Assembly: GCA_029007825.1 (NCBI GenBank)
Contig: JAQXIO010000046.1
Coordinates: 1 to 49,605 of the forward strand
Direction: 5' to 3'
Source: Bacteroidales bacterium
GTDB taxonomy: Bacteria > Bacteroidota > Bacteroidia > Bacteroidales > JAQXIO01
DNA length: 49,605 nt
The position numbers and the translations under genes are program-made. The notes below the pieces were generated by a model, which was not told the origin of the DNA, did not search any database, and worked only from the letters and a program-made list of their open reading frames with translations. Below, piece after piece: positions 40,563 to 48,497 of this stretch (within the stretch, counting starts at the first letter, position 1; every line of letters begins with the position of its first letter).

Positions 40563-40571
40563 AATAAAATT

Positions 40572-40922
40572 ATGGCACTACAAAAAGAAATTAAGAGTAA
40601 ATCCGGCGTAACCGGAAATTATATGGCGGTACATGCTGTCAGTTACGACAATGAAAATAAATCAGCAGCGTACAGTGTGGCCCTTTATGTTAATGAAGAG
40701 GAAAAGAAAAATGGGGCTGAACCATTGGGTATAATTTATCAGGGTTTAACAGAAAAGATTGGTACCGATAATATCGTGTCACTGTGTTATGAGGATTTGA
40801 AGTATAAAGCGGCTTATAAACAAACGGAAACGGTTTCTAATGAAGAGGGAGAGGAGGTAACGGAAGAGTATCCTGTTTATCCGATAGAGTATAATTTGTT
40901 TTTTGATGCAGTGGATGTGTAA
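40572..40922 (+). CDS. Hypothetical late phage protein
   Basis: 116 residues, acidic (MALQKEIKSKSGVTGNYMAVHAVSYDNENKSAAYSVALYVNEEEKKNGAEPLGIIYQGLTEK...). Small single-domain beta protein; the family is common in Bacteroidetes phage tail regions but uncharacterised as far as I know. Confidence 0.6.
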   Translation: MALQKEIKSKSGVTGNYMAVHAVSYDNENKSAAYSVALYVNEEEKKNGAEPLGIIYQGLTEKIGTDNIVSLCYEDLKYKAAYKQTETVSNEEGEEVTEEYPVYPIEYNLFFDAVDV

Positions 40923-40942
40923 TGATATAATAGGATTGAATA

Positions 40943-41266
40943 GTGGAAGATATTTTTTTACAGATTGCCACACCGCTTACGGCCGGTGTGCTCGGATGGT
41001 TGACCTCTGCTTACCGCAACAAGCAGAAACGGGAAAACGACATCATCGATAATATACAGCGGATACTGGACATACAGGATAAGAAAATCACCGAACAGGA
41101 TAAGCGGATCGGCGCTATCGAATCGGAAAACAGGCAGTTCCGGTGGATTATACGGCAGGCTTATGGCTGCAAGACGGCGAACAGCGAGTGTCCGGTTTTG
41201 ATCGAGCAGTACCGGATAGATAAAAGACAAAACGAAAGGAGCGAAGGGAACGGGAATAATGACTGA
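40943..41266 (+). CDS. Membrane-anchored coiled-coil protein (holin or lysis accessory candidate)
   Basis: 107 residues with GTG start: one N-terminal transmembrane segment (FLQIATPLTAGVLGWLTSAYR), then a charged coiled coil (KQKRENDIIDNIQRILDIQDKKITEQDKRIGAIESENRQFRWII) and a basic tail. Located in the lysis block with an 8-base overlap to the next gene. Single-membrane phage proteins of this layout are often annotated as holins or cell-wall accessory proteins. Confidence 0.55.
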   Translation: MEDIFLQIATPLTAGVLGWLTSAYRNKQKRENDIIDNIQRILDIQDKKITEQDKRIGAIESENRQFRWIIRQAYGCKTANSECPVLIEQYRIDKRQNERSEGNGNND

Positions 41267-41645
41267 TCATAGTGCACTTATTGGTCCTCGTTATATTTCT
41301 CATTACGTAGTTTCGTCGTGGGGCGTATCAATTTTGATTATGGAAAAAAGCGGTAAAGCCTTTGCCCGCCTGTATCGGTATAACGATGACCCGAACACCG
41401 TATATCTTGACTGTCTGAGTGTCGATGAAAACGCAAGGAGGCACGGTGTCGGAACCGAATTGCAGGAAATACGCGAAAATATAGGCCGGAGCATGGGTGC
41501 AAACATCTCCTGCCTGTGGGTGGAAAAAGATACATGGATGCACGATTGGTACAAGAAGCGGGGCTACAAAGATTTAAGAGACAACGAAAATGAAGAAGGC
41601 GCCATCTGGATGGAAAAATCGTTGGTTGACAATACGAATTACTAA
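41259..41645 (+). CDS. GNAT-family N-acetyltransferase
   Basis: 128 residues. GNAT pattern: YLDCLSVDENARRHGVGTELQEIRENIGRSMGANISCLWVEKDTWMHDWYKKRGYKDLRD, with the AcCoA-binding R-R-H-G-V-G-T loop and the final W..YKKRGY strand. Substrate unknown. An unusual guest in a lysis cassette; might modify a host enzyme or the fibre. Confidence 0.8.
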   Translation: MTDHSALIGPRYISHYVVSSWGVSILIMEKSGKAFARLYRYNDDPNTVYLDCLSVDENARRHGVGTELQEIRENIGRSMGANISCLWVEKDTWMHDWYKKRGYKDLRDNENEEGAIWMEKSLVDNTNY

Positions 41646-41683
41646 GTAATATATATTACTTCAAAAACTGAAATCCTATAAAA

Positions 41684-42115
41684 ATGACGACAAGCAATAA
41701 AGGGAAAGAGCTAATTAAGAGGTTCGAGGGTTTAGAGCTTAAAGCTTATAAATGCCCGGCGGGTAAATATACGATTGGTTGGGGCCATACGGGAAGCGAT
41801 GTATATCCGGGTTTAACGATCAGTCCCGACGTTGCGGATAAGATGTTAAATGAAGATTTGGTAAAGTTTGAGGAGGCTGTTTCGAGGTTGGTGAAAGTGA
41901 CGCTCAGACAGAACCAGTTCGATGCGTTGGTTTCGTTTACGTTTAATTTCGGGGAAGGGAATCTCAAAAAATCAGTATTACTTGAAAAGGTGAATGCCAA
42001 TCCTGACGATCCTGAGATAGGGACGCAGTTTAAGCGATGGGTTAAAGTGGGGAATAAACCGGTTGAGGGTTTGATAAAAAGGCGTAACGCGGAAGTGGAA
42101 CTTTATTTTTCGTGA
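41684..42115 (+). CDS. Endolysin, phage lysozyme (GH24, muramidase)
   Basis: 143 residues: the GH24 signature GKELIKRFEGLELKAYKCPAGKYTIGWGHTGSDVYPGLTIS with catalytic Glu in RFEG and the Thr of GWGHT; LRQNQFDALVSFTFNFGEG and RRNAEVELYFS complete the domain. No signal peptide or anchor, so it needs a holin. Cuts the peptidoglycan glycan strand. Confidence 0.92.
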   Translation: MTTSNKGKELIKRFEGLELKAYKCPAGKYTIGWGHTGSDVYPGLTISPDVADKMLNEDLVKFEEAVSRLVKVTLRQNQFDALVSFTFNFGEGNLKKSVLLEKVNANPDDPEIGTQFKRWVKVGNKPVEGLIKRRNAEVELYFS

Positions 42116-42116
42116 T

Positions 42117-42587
42117 ATGGATAAGGTGCGCACACATAATCTGGTGATCGCTATTGTTGTTATCTTGTTTTTCTGGTGGCTTCTGACAAGTTGCAGGGTT
42201 AAGACGGTATTTGTGCCGGTGCATTCTACTACTACCGTAACGGAGAGGGTGCGTGATACGATAATCGATGTGCAGTTGGTGCCTTACAGGGACAGTGTTT
42301 CGGTTCGGGATACGGTAAGTCGTTTGGAAAACGAATATGCTTACAGCAACGCGAGTTGGAGCGATGGTGTTCTCTCCCACTCTCTCGGAATTAAGGAGGG
42401 TGACATAAAAACTAAAGTGAAGGTGGTCGAGGTGTTTCACACGGATAGTGTTCCGGTGCCTTATCCGGTGGATAGAATCGTGGAAAAGAATGTGTTGCGT
42501 TGGTGGCAGGAGTGTTTGATGTGGGCCGGTGTAGTTGCATTGGCGTATGTTTTGATTTGCATTATAAATAATTGGCGGAGACGGTAA
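42117..42587 (+). CDS. Putative unimolecular spanin
   Basis: 156 residues with an N-terminal signal/transmembrane segment ending in a lipobox-like WLLTSC (Cys near 26), an extended beta/charged middle region (VHSTTTVTERVRDTIIDVQLVPYRDSV...KVVEVFHTDSVPVPYPVDRIVE) and a C-terminal transmembrane helix (CLMWAGVVALAYVLICIINNWRRR). An outer-membrane lipoprotein at one end and an inner-membrane helix at the other, one base after the endolysin gene, is the plan of a u-spanin that fuses the two membranes at lysis. Inferred from topology only. Confidence 0.6.
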   Translation: MDKVRTHNLVIAIVVILFFWWLLTSCRVKTVFVPVHSTTTVTERVRDTIIDVQLVPYRDSVSVRDTVSRLENEYAYSNASWSDGVLSHSLGIKEGDIKTKVKVVEVFHTDSVPVPYPVDRIVEKNVLRWWQECLMWAGVVALAYVLICIINNWRRR

Positions 42588-42949
42588 CAGATATTATCAA
42601 TGAAAACATCCGGCTTGTAAATGCTTGTGTGAGGATGTTGTCGGGTATGTCGGAGAGGGAGGCGGAGCTTTTCAACCGGAATTTGAAGAACCTGCTTGGC
42701 CTTGCTCAGGCAATTAAGGAGTTACCGGCAGAGGATATCCGGCGTGCGGAGGTGTGTTTGCGCGGAAAAAGGTATGTAACGGTGGAGGATTTGATTAACC
42801 GTATTTTGTGTATAAGCCGCACGCGGTTTTACGAGTATAAGCGATTGGGGCGTATTCCGGAAGCGCACAAGGTGCCGGGTATTACGAACAAGGTTTATAC
42901 GGTGGAAGAGGCGGAAAATATTAAAAGGGTTATAAATAATATGGAGTAG
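42572..42949 (+). CDS. HTH-like phage protein
   Basis: 125 residues, TTG start overlapping the previous gene by 16 bases. The second half is a MerR/excisionase-like DNA-binding fold (KRYVTVEDLINRILCISRTRFYEYKRLGRIPEAHKVPGITNKVYTVEEAENIKRVI). N-terminal half helical. Might be a late regulator; followed by a terminator. Confidence 0.58.
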   Translation: MAETVTDIINENIRLVNACVRMLSGMSEREAELFNRNLKNLLGLAQAIKELPAEDIRRAEVCLRGKRYVTVEDLINRILCISRTRFYEYKRLGRIPEAHKVPGITNKVYTVEEAENIKRVINNME

Positions 42950-42978
42950 TTTTTTTGGTATAGTCAATTTGTTGTCAG

Positions 42979-43018
42979 GAACCCGTGCAGTCGTGAGATT
43001 GTACGGGTTTGTTTTTTA
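42979..43018 (+). terminator. Terminator after the lysis block
   Basis: AACCCGT pairs with ACGGGTT, with an inner CAGTC/GATTG helix, followed by TGTTTTTTA on the plus strand. Ends the P3 transcript or splits the operon before the 43130 gene, which has a candidate -7 box TAATTTTG near 43085. Confidence 0.75.
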
Positions 43019-43129
43019 TAACTGTTTGTTTTATTGATGGTTAATGACGTAAAAAACGGGTATGTGCATTTTTCATAGTGGGGTTAATTTTGATATGTAC
43101 TTATTATTAACATTTTAAATTATAACATT

Positions 43130-44011
43130 ATGGGTGGTGACAAGACTTTTGTTTTTACGCCTGAGAGTGGAACGGGCGGAGGTGGCCTGAACTCCATTCT
43201 TGCGATGATTCCCGGAATGCTTCAGGGAAAAGGGGGAAACCTCGATCCGAATCTGGTGGCCGCGTTGATGAATGGACGGAATAACCAGGATGCGTGGGGC
43301 GGCGGTGGCTGCTGGTGGATATGGATTATTCTTTTATTCTTCATCTGGGGCGGATGGGGTGGCAACGGCTTCGGTAACAACGGGGCGAATGGTTTGCCGA
43401 ATCAGTTAAACAACGATGCAGGAAGGGAGTTACTTATGCAGGCTATTCAAGGAAACGGAACGGCGATCAATCAGCTTGCGAGCTCGTTGAATTGTTCTAC
43501 GCAACAGTTGCAGAGTGCGATCTGCAATATTCAGGGATCGATAGATAAGGTTGCAGGTCAGGTTGGTATGACCGGGCAACAAGTGATTAATTCGATTCAA
43601 TCGATGGGTTGCCAGATCGGTAACCAGATTGCGGATTGCTGCTGCCAGACGCAGAATGCGATTACCCGTCAGGGTTACGAGAATCAGTTGGCTACTTTGA
43701 ACCAGACGAATACACTGACTTCGAATGCGAATACTCAGTTTAACATTATCGGTGCTAAAATCGATGCTCAGACGCAGATTCTGAACGATAAGTTCTGCCA
43801 GTTGGAGATGCGTGAGATGCAGAACAAGATCGATACGCTTCGTTCTGAGAAAGCTGCTTTGGAGGCTGCTGCGCTTACTCAGGCTCAGACGGCTAATATT
43901 CTGAATCAGTTGAAGCCTTGTCCGAATCCGGCTTATATCGTTCCGAACCCGAATTGTTGCTACGGCAATTCTACGGTGGTTTTCAACGATGGTAACGGTT
44001 GCGGATGTTGA
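43130..44011 (+). CDS. Gly/Asn/Gln- and Cys-rich phage protein with a membrane-like segment
   Basis: 293 residues. A Gly-rich start (GTGGGGLNSIL, GGGGCWWIWIILLFFIWGGWGGNGFGNNGANG) surrounds one hydrophobic segment; residues 100-215 are Gln/Asn-rich helices with seven cysteines (NCSTQQLQSAICNIQGSID, MGCQIGNQIADCCCQTQNAITRQG) and a coiled coil (MREMQNKIDTLRSEKAALEAAAL); the end is NPNCCYGNSTVVFNDGNGCGC. Similar proteins occur in many gut Bacteroidetes phages with no known role. Located between lysis and accessory genes. Confidence 0.65.
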   Translation: MGGDKTFVFTPESGTGGGGLNSILAMIPGMLQGKGGNLDPNLVAALMNGRNNQDAWGGGGCWWIWIILLFFIWGGWGGNGFGNNGANGLPNQLNNDAGRELLMQAIQGNGTAINQLASSLNCSTQQLQSAICNIQGSIDKVAGQVGMTGQQVINSIQSMGCQIGNQIADCCCQTQNAITRQGYENQLATLNQTNTLTSNANTQFNIIGAKIDAQTQILNDKFCQLEMREMQNKIDTLRSEKAALEAAALTQAQTANILNQLKPCPNPAYIVPNPNCCYGNSTVVFNDGNGCGC

Positions 44012-44030
44012 TTAAGGAAAGGAGGTAACT

Positions 44031-44567
44031 ATGGCTACTTATGTGAATGGTGTTCCTGTGGTAAGGCGTGTGATGTTTCCGAAGGTAGATGTGAACGGTA
44101 TTCCGGTTATAGAGAGTACGGGTATTCTGGAAACTGCATCGGTGGGTGTCGATTATGGAATTAATCCTTGTGTGTGGCGGGCTTTGCCTACGCGCGGCGT
44201 GGTGGTTTGGAAGGTTCGCCATCCTATCACCGCAGCGGGATCTTCTCTTCCGGTGAATATCGTGGTTCCTGCACATACGTCTAATACGACTGTCGCATCG
44301 GAGAATGCGCTCGTTGGAACGACAAAACTTCCTATTCTTGATAACAAGTCTACTCAAGTTGTCGGTAGCGATGTAACGGTTCCGCAGGGTACGACAGCGC
44401 CTTCCGGGCAGGTACAGGCCGGCTATACAACGGAGCATTGGGTGTATATCGATAAGTGTTGCGGTATATTCCGGTTGATGGGTGTTACAACGCAAGCAAC
44501 TACGGCTACCGCTAACAGTAACACTGAGGCAAACGATGCAAAGAGTACGGCTAAGAGCTTAAAATAA
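44031..44567 (+). CDS. Hypothetical beta-rich late protein
   Basis: 178 residues, strand-rich with Thr/Val repeats (VNGVPVVRRVMFPKVDVNGIPVIESTGILETASVGVDYGINPC...). Preceded by a purine-rich GGAAAGGAGG that is a genuine Shine-Dalgarno-like site, unusual in this window. Possibly virion surface or adhesion protein. Confidence 0.6.
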   Translation: MATYVNGVPVVRRVMFPKVDVNGIPVIESTGILETASVGVDYGINPCVWRALPTRGVVVWKVRHPITAAGSSLPVNIVVPAHTSNTTVASENALVGTTKLPILDNKSTQVVGSDVTVPQGTTAPSGQVQAGYTTEHWVYIDKCCGIFRLMGVTTQATTATANSNTEANDAKSTAKSLK

Positions 44568-44624
44568 CAGAGTTAAAAACAGAAAGGAGGGGTTTATCTC
44601 TTCCTTTCTTAAAATTAGATTAAA

Positions 44625-45071
44625 ATGTTTCAGAGTTTAAGACAGGGAAATCCTTTTTATATTTTGCGTAAGGGTGAGAATCCGAGGTGTGATGTTGGGT
44701 CTATCGTGAGTGTTTCCGCTCCGGTTCAGAAATTTCCGGCAAACCAGGCGATTGCCGATTTTTCTGCTTCAGGTAGTAATGTGGTGGTATCTGGCAGTCG
44801 TGACGCTATTAATTCAGAAATAGAGGCTATGTTGTCGAACAGCCGTCAGGTTGTGGAGAGCGTAGGGTATCATGAGAATGTGATAGCCGGTTGTGAAGAT
44901 ATGCTGAAGTCTATCAATCCCTCTTTTGCAAAGGAGAGAAAGCAGGAAGAAGAAATCGTTCAATTGAAATCGGAGATTTCAGGGGTGAAGGGAGACCTTA
45001 GCGATATTAAAGGGATGTTGTCTCAGGTCTTGAATGAAAGGAGCACTAACAGTAAAATTACTAAAAATTAG
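44625..45071 (+). CDS. Hypothetical phage protein with C-terminal coiled coil
   Basis: 148 residues. The first half is beta-rich (GNPFYILRKGENPRCDVGSIVSVSAPVQKFPANQAIADFSASGSNVVVSGSRD); the second half is helical coiled coil (KERKQEEEIVQLKSEISGVKGDLSDIKGMLSQVLNE). Lies between the two late beta proteins and the YGER protein; the family recurs in gut phages but is uncharacterised. Confidence 0.6.
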   Translation: MFQSLRQGNPFYILRKGENPRCDVGSIVSVSAPVQKFPANQAIADFSASGSNVVVSGSRDAINSEIEAMLSNSRQVVESVGYHENVIAGCEDMLKSINPSFAKERKQEEEIVQLKSEISGVKGDLSDIKGMLSQVLNERSTNSKITKN

Positions 45072-45075
45072 AAAT

Positions 45076-45363
45076 ATGGGATGGCAGGTATTTACAGAAG
45101 GCCGTGGGGAGGCTTACGGCGAGCGCAACGATATGGAGCGCGAAATGGAGATGGCTTACCGAAAGGGCTTTGATGAAGGCTATGAGGAGGCCATGCGCAA
45201 GAGTGGCAGCGGCTACGGTGAGCGCAATATTGGTGGCGACGGTTACGGTGAGCGTGACGGCTACAGGGGCGGAAGCTCTTACATGGGTGGCGGTGGCTAT
45301 GATGGCTATGGTGAGCGCAGGGGCGTTCGTGGCACGGGGCCTTATTCCCGGTATCGCCGCTAA
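45076..45363 (+). CDS. Arg/Gly/Tyr-rich low-complexity protein (YGER repeats)
   Basis: 95 residues from the ATG at 45076 (MGWQVFTEGRGEAYGERNDMEREMEMAYRKGFDEGYEEAM), then repeated YGER/GYGER units and RGG-like stretches (GERRGVRGTGPYSRYRR). Such Arg-Gly-Tyr-rich tails bind RNA or phase-separate in other proteins; here the role is unknown. Ended by a strong terminator. Confidence 0.62.
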   Translation: MGWQVFTEGRGEAYGERNDMEREMEMAYRKGFDEGYEEAMRKSGSGYGERNIGGDGYGERDGYRGGSSYMGGGGYDGYGERRGVRGTGPYSRYRR

Positions 45364-45368
45364 TAAAG

Positions 45369-45395
45369 GGGAGGGCGGTTTGCCCTCTCTTTTTT
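45369..45395 (+). terminator. Terminator after the YGER gene
   Basis: GAGGGC/GCCCTC stem with a short loop followed by TCTTTTTT on the plus strand. Confidence 0.85.
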
Positions 45396-45424
45396 AATTC
45401 GATAATTCTTTAAAAAAAATATAT

Positions 45425-45838
45425 ATGGATCGATTGGATTTATACGACAATATGCCCTCTGGTATGCGGGAGTATTTGTCGGCTTACGGATGGCATTTCT
45501 CAAAGAAGCTTTGTGAGTATGCGGTGTCTAAGATGAAGAAGAAGGATGCTTCGGGGAACGAAAAGGCTATAGATGCGTACAGCAGGGAGCAGGTGCAGCA
45601 ACTTCTCAAGCAGCATGGGGTGACATTGGAGAATGATGTGGCTTACGATGCTTGCTATGTGGCGAATATGTGTAAAGCGGATTATTTAGGTTCGTCGATT
45701 CCGAACGAACAGTATCTGGCGAAGTTTGTTAAGGATTTTCTGGATGATCCGGACGGGGCTAAGACTAAGGCGTTGGATCACTATTTCGCGGATTGCCTTG
45801 CTAAGGGTAAACCGTTGATGTGGGAGGATTATTTGTAG
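45425..45838 (+). CDS. Hypothetical phage protein, helical
   Basis: 137 residues, MDRLDLYDNMPSGMREYLSAYGWHFSKKLCEYAVSKMKKKDASGNEK.... Helical with a central SREQVQQLLKQHG motif; recurring in Bacteroidetes phages. In this phage it heads a three- to four-gene run to 46597. Confidence 0.62.
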   Translation: MDRLDLYDNMPSGMREYLSAYGWHFSKKLCEYAVSKMKKKDASGNEKAIDAYSREQVQQLLKQHGVTLENDVAYDACYVANMCKADYLGSSIPNEQYLAKFVKDFLDDPDGAKTKALDHYFADCLAKGKPLMWEDYL

Positions 45839-45847
45839 TTTCTTGCC

Positions 45848-46294
45848 GTGGTAGTAAGGGATCTAAATATCGATAGGGCTGAATGGCGCGTAAGAATATT
45901 TTATGCAGTTACCTGCTATCATACGGAAGAGATTGTCGGGGAGCTTGCGGGTGTGGATTGCCCCGAAGAGATTGTAAAACGGGTGCGGGGGAATTTGGAG
46001 CGTTGCGAGATGGATACGGGGTTCACGTATTCAAATAAGGGAATGCGCCGGACGGTGATGGTGATCGGATTGCATTCGTCGCCGGATGAGTTCCTTAATT
46101 CTTTGTCGCATGAACTCCGGCATTTGGCGGACGATATGGCCGGGGTGTTGGGATTGTCGCCGGGCGGCGAAGAGGTCGCTTACCTGACGGGGGATATTTT
46201 CGGGGCGTTGTCGGAGGATATCAGGTTGTTCGTTTGTGATTGTTCCTGCCATAGGGAGGAGTTGGATAAAAGGTTAAAGTGCAGGTTATGTTAG
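45848..46294 (+). CDS. HExxH-motif protein (possible metallopeptidase)
   Basis: 148 residues with GTG start. The motif LSHELRHLADDMA is a canonical HExxH zinc site, followed by GGEEVAYLTGDI with the candidate third ligand (Glu). Cysteines at both ends (CDCSCHREELDKRLKCRLC) could bind a second metal. No signal peptide. Substrate unknown. Overlaps the next gene by 7 bases. Confidence 0.6.
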   Translation: MVVRDLNIDRAEWRVRIFYAVTCYHTEEIVGELAGVDCPEEIVKRVRGNLERCEMDTGFTYSNKGMRRTVMVIGLHSSPDEFLNSLSHELRHLADDMAGVLGLSPGGEEVAYLTGDIFGALSEDIRLFVCDCSCHREELDKRLKCRLC

Positions 46295-46509
46295 ATGCGG
46301 TTTTAAAGGGTATTTCGGTTGCGGATGTGGATAAGGTGTATTTGCTTTTGTCTGTGGTAGGGCGTAAACGGAGAAGGTCTGTTTTGTCGAAGATGCGGGA
46401 CGTGGTGAACGGTACGGACAGAACGCTTCAACTGAATAAGCAGCCGGCTGAGATACGGGAAAAGGTGAAGGAGAAGTTTAATTTGATTCTGAAGCATTAT
46501 GAGCGGTAG
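46288..46509 (+). CDS. Small basic phage protein
   Basis: 73 residues from the ATG at 46288 (MLDAVLKGISVADVDKVYLLLSVVGRKRRRSVLSKMRDVVNGTDRTL...). A basic patch GRKRRRS suggests nucleic-acid contact. Coupled to its neighbours by overlaps on both sides. Confidence 0.5.
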   Translation: MLDAVLKGISVADVDKVYLLLSVVGRKRRRSVLSKMRDVVNGTDRTLQLNKQPAEIREKVKEKFNLILKHYER

Positions 46510-46597
46510 GGTTAAAAGTTTGATCGATTTACTGGATTGCGATATTCCTCATTCGCTGTTCTGCCTTATTGTGAGGGAGATTTACAGGGTGTTGTAG
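46499..46597 (+). CDS. Very short overlapping gene (32 aa)
   Basis: ATG overlaps the stop of the previous gene; encodes MSGRVKSLIDLLDCDIPHSLFCLIVREIYRVL, amphipathic. It runs into the 3' end of the convergent gene at 46566. Overlap coupling is the only support. Confidence 0.32.
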   Translation: MSGRVKSLIDLLDCDIPHSLFCLIVREIYRVL

Positions 46598-46889
46598 GGG
46601 TATCTGTTTCCGGTACACGGGGAGCTTTGCTTAAGGGTTCTTCCCTACTCTTTTGTGTATATATCATCGATATTTTTAGTCCGTTGGAGAGCGTGTAGGT
46701 ACCTAAAAGTGGATTTCCGTTCACGATAAGGAGGGTATCGTTTTGTACGACGATTGTTTGCCCTATTGCAGCTTCCATTTCATCGATTGTTGCACGCATT
46801 GTATCTTTTATTATTTCACCTTTTAGTACACGTTCTTTAAGGTCATCGTGGGCTATATTGTCTTTTGATTTATAATATCCTTTATCCAT
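46566..46889 (-). CDS. Hypothetical phage protein
   Basis: 107 residues: MDKGYYKSKDNIAHDDLKERVLKGEIIKDTMRATIDEMEAAIGQTIVVQNDTLLIVNGNPLLGTYTLSNGLKISMIYT, with a Pro/Thr-rich tail. Last gene of the minus-strand run at the window's right. No family recognised. Confidence 0.5.
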   Translation of the reverse strand: MDKGYYKSKDNIAHDDLKERVLKGEIIKDTMRATIDEMEAAIGQTIVVQNDTLLIVNGNPLLGTYTLSNGLKISMIYTQKSREEPLSKAPRVPETDTPTTPCKSPSQ

Positions 46890-46898
46890 TTTAGTAGT

Positions 46899-47096
46899 TT
46901 ATTTTTGATTAAGTAGTTCGGGGTTGTCGTGGATGTTACCGAGGACTTCTATCTTATATTCAGGTGGTAGCTTGTAGTATTTTATTACTCCATATTTTTT
47001 CTTATTTCGTAATTCGCATTTAAGGGAGAAACCGTGAGATTGTTTTCCCCATTTCACTATTGCTGTAAATTCATTTCTTTCAATAGTGGTTTTTAT
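46899..47096 (-). pseudogene. Reading frame lacking a start codon, fused against the ASCH-like gene
   Basis: 65 codons beginning ATA-AAA-ACC (IKTTIERNEFTAIVKWGKQSHGFSLKCELRNKKKYGVIKYYKLPPEYKIEVLGNIHDN...) where ATG is expected, with an in-frame stop just upstream. Protein-like composition to its stop. The first bases are shared with the end of the truncated ASCH-like gene, so a deletion joining two genes probably removed the real start. Confidence 0.5.
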
Positions 47097-47265
47097 AACT
47101 CTGCGCTACGGCTACTATTTCGCCGACCTTGTAGCTGCATTTCTTCCATCCAACTTGGTCTACTCCGTTAATAATGGGCTTTACCAGCCTCCGAGTGACT
47201 GTCTTTCTATTTTCAACTACAGCACGCATCAGACCGAATCGGTCGTTAAACATGATCTTTTTCAT
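47080..47265 (-). CDS. Truncated ASCH-like phage protein
   Basis: 61 residues, MKKIMFNDRFGLMRAVVENRKTVTRRLVKPIINGVDQVGWKKCSYKVGEIVAVAQSYKNHY. The start (IMFNDRFGLxxAVVENRKTVTRRLV) matches the N-terminus of ASCH-like phage proteins that are normally some 180-200 residues; here it stops after YKVGEIVAVAQSYK. Likely a remnant of the deletion noted above. Confidence 0.55.
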   Translation of the reverse strand: MKKIMFNDRFGLMRAVVENRKTVTRRLVKPIINGVDQVGWKKCSYKVGEIVAVAQSYKNHY

Positions 47266-47266
47266 A

Positions 47267-47677
47267 TCAGAATAGGGTTAATTGTTTATTTTCTTTATTT
47301 CGTCCCGAATAATACATATCAAATACCTCTTTAAAGCAATATTGACCTGAATTTATGTTCGTCCCATCATGTAATGCTGATATGAGGTTCAGTGCATTAT
47401 TTAATATTGTATGTATATTTTCATTAATACTATGTAAGGGTAATAATACTTTCAGTAAGTGAAATTTCCTCGTTTGCTCCATATCAGACCATTCATAGGT
47501 GAAATTTCGCTTGTTCATCTTACTTTTATCAGACACTTCATACCACCAATAATTGTAATTTTCGGCTGTCAATTTCTTGTATCGCATAAATCCGCTATCG
47601 TGAAGTAACACTCCAACCGATTTATGTACAACGCCGAACTTTCCGGCTATTATGTTTTCCAAATCAATAACTTTCAT
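47267..47677 (-). CDS. Hypothetical phage protein
   Basis: 136 residues. The start MKVIDLENIIAGKFGVVHKSVGVLLHDSGFMRYKKLTAENYNYWWYEVSDKSKMNKRNFTYEW has the layout of a small DNA-contacting domain, but no family recognised. One base before the ASCH-like gene. Confidence 0.52.
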   Translation of the reverse strand: MKVIDLENIIAGKFGVVHKSVGVLLHDSGFMRYKKLTAENYNYWWYEVSDKSKMNKRNFTYEWSDMEQTRKFHLLKVLLPLHSINENIHTILNNALNLISALHDGTNINSGQYCFKEVFDMYYSGRNKENKQLTLF

Positions 47678-47757
47678 GGCTCATTTTTGATAGGTGATTT
47701 TTGTTGCTTTCATTATTTTAATTTTTCGTTGTTTTTTAAATTAAGGGATTGCTTATT

Positions 47758-48168
47758 TTAGTTTTTACCGGATTTTTGGAATAAGCCATTCTCAATCATC
47801 CATACAAGCATGTTGTATGCTGTGTCGAGTAGTGAGGGGGATTCTACTTTCGGATTTTCCAATCCTATTGGGTTCCGTAATCCCATATTCCATGTTTTCG
47901 TGGTGTAGTCGTAAGTGATTAGTGAGAGTGGAAAACCGGATCTTTCATAGGTTATACCCTCCATGAGTTCGAGAATGTCCTGAAGGGTGAAAGCGGGAAT
48001 AATCCATTTCTGAGGATTTTTTTTAAAGAAATCAATGTAAATATGCAGTTCATAACTTAGAGCGGGTTCTTCATAGTGGTTCACCCAACACATACTGGCA
48101 TTGCTTGTGTCTATTCCGAGCGATTGAAGGTGTTTCATCTGGTCGATGTCGAGGGCTATTTTTTTCAT
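47758..48168 (-). CDS. Hypothetical phage protein
   Basis: 136 residues: MKKIALDIDQMKHLQSLGIDTSNASMCWVNHYEEPALSYELHIYIDFFKKNPQKWIIPAFTLQDILELMEGITYERSG...; a soluble alpha/beta protein similar in layout to families seen in Bacteroidetes phage early regions. Monocistronic spacing. Confidence 0.58.
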   Translation of the reverse strand: MKKIALDIDQMKHLQSLGIDTSNASMCWVNHYEEPALSYELHIYIDFFKKNPQKWIIPAFTLQDILELMEGITYERSGFPLSLITYDYTTKTWNMGLRNPIGLENPKVESPSLLDTAYNMLVWMIENGLFQKSGKN

Positions 48169-48242
48169 AGGTTTTATTTTTTAGTTGTTTTGCCGGATTT
48201 TATAAAACGAGCTTCTGTATTTTCGAACTCTCTTAACAAGGA

Positions 48243-48497
48243 TCATTCTTGGTATTCTTCTTTTTCCCAGTTATCTGTATTGCAGATGTAGCAATATCCT
48301 GTGGTGGGATTTTCTTTGTGGGAATGTGATCCGCAAGTTTCGCAATAATATTCATCATCTATCGTAGGTTGTAGTCCTTTATTCAGGGCTTTTGTCTCTG
48401 CTTTCCGCTGCTTTAATGCTTCTTTGATTTTTGGATCTTTCGATCTGTAAGCTCTGCGGACGGACATTACTATTGTTTCGGTCTCTTCGTAGGTCAT
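48243..48497 (-). CDS. Zinc-ribbon small protein
   Basis: 84 residues. Two CxxC pairs, YYCETCGSHSHKENPTTGYCYICNTDNWE, form a probable zinc ribbon at the C-terminus; the N-terminal 50 residues are basic and helical. Overlaps the gene upstream by 4 bases. Confidence 0.62.
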   Translation of the reverse strand: MTYEETETIVMSVRRAYRSKDPKIKEALKQRKAETKALNKGLQPTIDDEYYCETCGSHSHKENPTTGYCYICNTDNWEKEEYQE

